DNA of 7,295 nt from Phoenicibacter sp963588595 (lineage in GTDB: Bacteria; Actinomycetota; Coriobacteriia; Coriobacteriales; Eggerthellaceae), in NCBI GenBank assembly GCA_963588595.1, contig CAVAIA010000043.1, positions 1 to 7,295 of the forward strand, written 5' to 3'. Under the pieces are notes generated by a model. That model was given only the letters and a program-made list of their open reading frames with translations. It searched no databases and was not told where the DNA came from. Both the position numbers and the translations under genes were made by a program. Below, piece after piece: positions 5,650-7,295 of this stretch (position 1 is its first letter; each line of letters starts with the position of its first letter).

Positions 5650-6924
5650 ATGCAACGTATTACTAGGCGTGACTTTTTGGGTGGTGCAGCAGCACTTGGA
5701 GTTGTTGGTGGAGTTGCCATGATGAGCGGATGCTCGTCGGATGAAAAGGTGAGCGTGACGGGAAGTGGTGTTAATTCTGGCAATGAGCTTGCAAAAACAC
5801 CATATAGCGACGGTCCACAAAGCATAACTGACATTGCAAAGAAACTTTGTGAGGGCTATAACCTCGAAGAGTTGAGCAATGATGATAAAAACTATGAAAT
5901 TCAGCTTGGCTATTACAACTGCGACCACATGGCTGCAGCAAGTGTTGGCGAGGCAACTGGCATTTTCAAGCAGCTTGGCATGAAAGTTTCTGTAACAGGC
6001 ACTTCCAACATGCCTGAGGCAATGAGCGCAGGTGCCATGGACGCTGCATATTGTGGCTGGACAGTTTCTTTGAACGCTGTTAAAAAAGGAGTTCCTGTTT
6101 TTGTTGCTGCCGAAAACCACACGGGTGGCAGTGAATATCTTGTTGTTAGAAATGACATAAAAGAAGCTTCAGAGCTCATTGGCAAAAAGCTTGCTCTTGG
6201 TAAGGATCCAGAAACCACAAGCGCAACTTGGGTGGAATGCGCAGAGGCGCTCGGTCTCCCTAAAGAGGGTTCTAACTATGAGAACTTCACAATGAGCGAC
6301 TCCGATGAATATCTCGCTCTTGCTTCAGGCTCGCTTGATGGCATGATCACTTGCGACCCATGGGGTTCAATGGCAGAATATTCTGGCGTCGGCCACATTA
6401 TGTATACTCAAAACCCAGAGCGTTCGAACGGTCATGGAACTTGTTGCAAGCTTGCGATGAACAAAACATTTGCGGAGGCTCATCCAAGGTTGGCGGAGAG
6501 GTTCTGTCTTGCTCACTCTATTTGCATTCAATTTATGTATGAGCATCCTTTCTATGCGGCTCAACTTTTCTCGGCATACTACAATGTTCCTGTTGAGGTG
6601 TCTCTTATGACATATTGGAGAAAGTTTGTCAATGAGGGGCGCACAATTCGTTGGGACCTAAATGAGAAATACATCAACAACCAGCTTGAATACTACCGTC
6701 AAAAGCACATTAGAGATGACGTTAACACTCTTACCGTCAATGACTTCTGCGATATGAAGTATATGAATGCATCTGGGGCGAAGGACTTCGAGCAGTTCAT
6801 CAAAGAAAACATCGATGAGCCTTTCCCAGAGGGAATGTCCTACGACGACTTCAAGAAGAAGGCGATTGCTATTGATGGCGCTGAGGGCTACGACACTTCG
6901 AAATATGAGGAGAAGAATAAATAG
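5650..6924 (+). CDS. Tat-exported lipoprotein, NMT1/SsuA/TauA-type binding protein
   Basis: This 424-residue protein begins with a twin-arginine signal, TRRDFL (5-10), then a glycine/alanine-rich hydrophobic stretch and the lipobox MSGC (Cys28). Tat export of a folded, lipid-anchored protein is therefore expected. From about residue 84 the chain follows the NMT1/SsuA/TauA class of periplasmic-binding proteins: IQLGYYNCDHMAAASVGEA, then GIFKQLGMKVSV, a NMPEAMSAGAMDAAYCGWTV segment, and EYLVVRND followed by IGKKLALGKDPETTSATW. Relatives bind sulfonates, nitrate, bicarbonate or pyrimidine precursors; the ligand here is unknown. It is odd in having ten cysteines after the lipidated one, including Cys-Cys in HGTCCK and CDPWG. 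This would suit metal or cofactor binding, or folding before export. No permease or ATPase gene is adjacent in the window. The next gene starts six bases after its stop. Confidence 0.8.
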   Translation: MQRITRRDFLGGAAALGVVGGVAMMSGCSSDEKVSVTGSGVNSGNELAKTPYSDGPQSITDIAKKLCEGYNLEELSNDDKNYEIQLGYYNCDHMAAASVGEATGIFKQLGMKVSVTGTSNMPEAMSAGAMDAAYCGWTVSLNAVKKGVPVFVAAENHTGGSEYLVVRNDIKEASELIGKKLALGKDPETTSATWVECAEALGLPKEGSNYENFTMSDSDEYLALASGSLDGMITCDPWGSMAEYSGVGHIMYTQNPERSNGHGTCCKLAMNKTFAEAHPRLAERFCLAHSICIQFMYEHPFYAAQLFSAYYNVPVEVSLMTYWRKFVNEGRTIRWDLNEKYINNQLEYYRQKHIRDDVNTLTVNDFCDMKYMNASGAKDFEQFIKENIDEPFPEGMSYDDFKKKAIAIDGAEGYDTSKYEEKNK

Positions 6925-6929
6925 TTAAG

Positions 6930-7295
6930 GTGCGCTCGTTTTCCTGCGACAGGCGCGAATTCACGCGTTTGTGTGCAACTTCTCTTCTTTGCTTCGTTTG
7001 TGCACCTCTTACGGGATGTTCAAAGAAAAAAGAAGAGAATAAGTTGATTGTTGCCTGTGGAAACGACATCGGCGGCTTAACAATTCAAGCCGCGCTTGAG
7101 TGGGGCATGGCAAGCGAGGTGAGTTTTGGCGCCGATGAGACGTTTATAGGTGATTGTTGCGGATCCACCGCCACTTTTACACTCTCGACAGGAGATGTGG
7201 ATGTGGCGGTTTTATGCCCCGATGCTGTGGTAAATTTGAAGGAAGCCGACGAAGACTTCATTGAACTTGGAACAGTTGTTTTCGATGGTAACCTT
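6930..7295 (+). CDS. Second Tat-type lipoprotein, binding-protein-like, 5' part only
   Basis: At least 122 residues are visible and the gene runs off the window. From GTG 6930 the product starts MRSFSCDRREFTRLCATSLL, with a twin-arginine motif DRREFTRL (7-14), a hydrophobic stretch rich in Cys and Leu, and the lipobox LTGC (Cys30), followed by SKKKEENK. The mature start LIVACGNDIGGLTIQAAL, the GDCCGSTATFTLSTGDVDVAVLC stretch (split by glycine and serine turns) and the spacing of strands resemble the first lobe of an NMT1-like binding protein, but the match is loose. An in-frame stop at 6918-6920 limits the start to GTG 6930 or a later TTG. No RBS has normal spacing (GAGGAG lies 17 bases away), so translation may be coupled to the gene before. 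Its cysteine content is also high. Confidence 0.6.
   Translation, partial: MRSFSCDRREFTRLCATSLLCFVCAPLTGCSKKKEENKLIVACGNDIGGLTIQAALEWGMASEVSFGADETFIGDCCGSTATFTLSTGDVDVAVLCPDAVVNLKEADEDFIELGTVVFDGNL

Overview
The window is AT-rich and gene-dense, from a bacterium that makes lipoproteins, uses good Shine-Dalgarno sites (GGAGG) and exports some lipoproteins through the Tat route. Three lipoprotein signal peptides are visible, two of them with twin arginines. A C_GCAxxG_C_C redox protein is also present. This mix is common in anaerobic, host-associated Coriobacteriia (Actinomycetota) and in some Clostridia. That placement is an inference from style and not from a marker gene.

Layout. (1) 49-468, minus strand: a small cysteine-rich C_GCAxxG_C_C family protein with its own -10 box and RBS. 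(2) About 565-945: a non-coding repeat cassette. It holds four copies of a GGTGCCAGACTT core, two pointing each way, flanking a second inverted repeat and a terminator-like hairpin. (3) 982-1407: a stand-alone queD, with no visible RBS, starting 37 bases after the cassette. (4) 1566-5377: a complete three-gene ABC importer of the ferric-iron/AfuABC-FbpABC type, in the order lipoprotein binding protein, ATPase, fused double-domain permease. (5) 5378-5649: an intergenic stretch with a short coding-like remnant, a degenerate copy of the repeat core, an AT-rich promoter region and a strong interrupted palindrome. (6) 5650-6924: a Tat-type lipoprotein of the NMT1/SsuA/TauA binding-protein class, unusually rich in cysteine. 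(7) 6930-7295: the start of a second Tat-type lipoprotein, cut by the window edge and probably in the same operon.

How the genes work together. Products of 1566-5377 should form one uptake system: the binding protein is anchored on the outer face of the membrane, the permease carries both membrane halves on one chain, and the ATPase docks on its two EAA loops. The paired tyrosines that hold iron in classical FbpA proteins are not seen where expected, so the substrate is open. The two Tat lipoproteins at the right end look like the start of a second uptake or sensing system whose permease and ATPase would lie beyond the window. The least explained parts are the repeat cassette and the paired cysteine-rich Tat lipoproteins.
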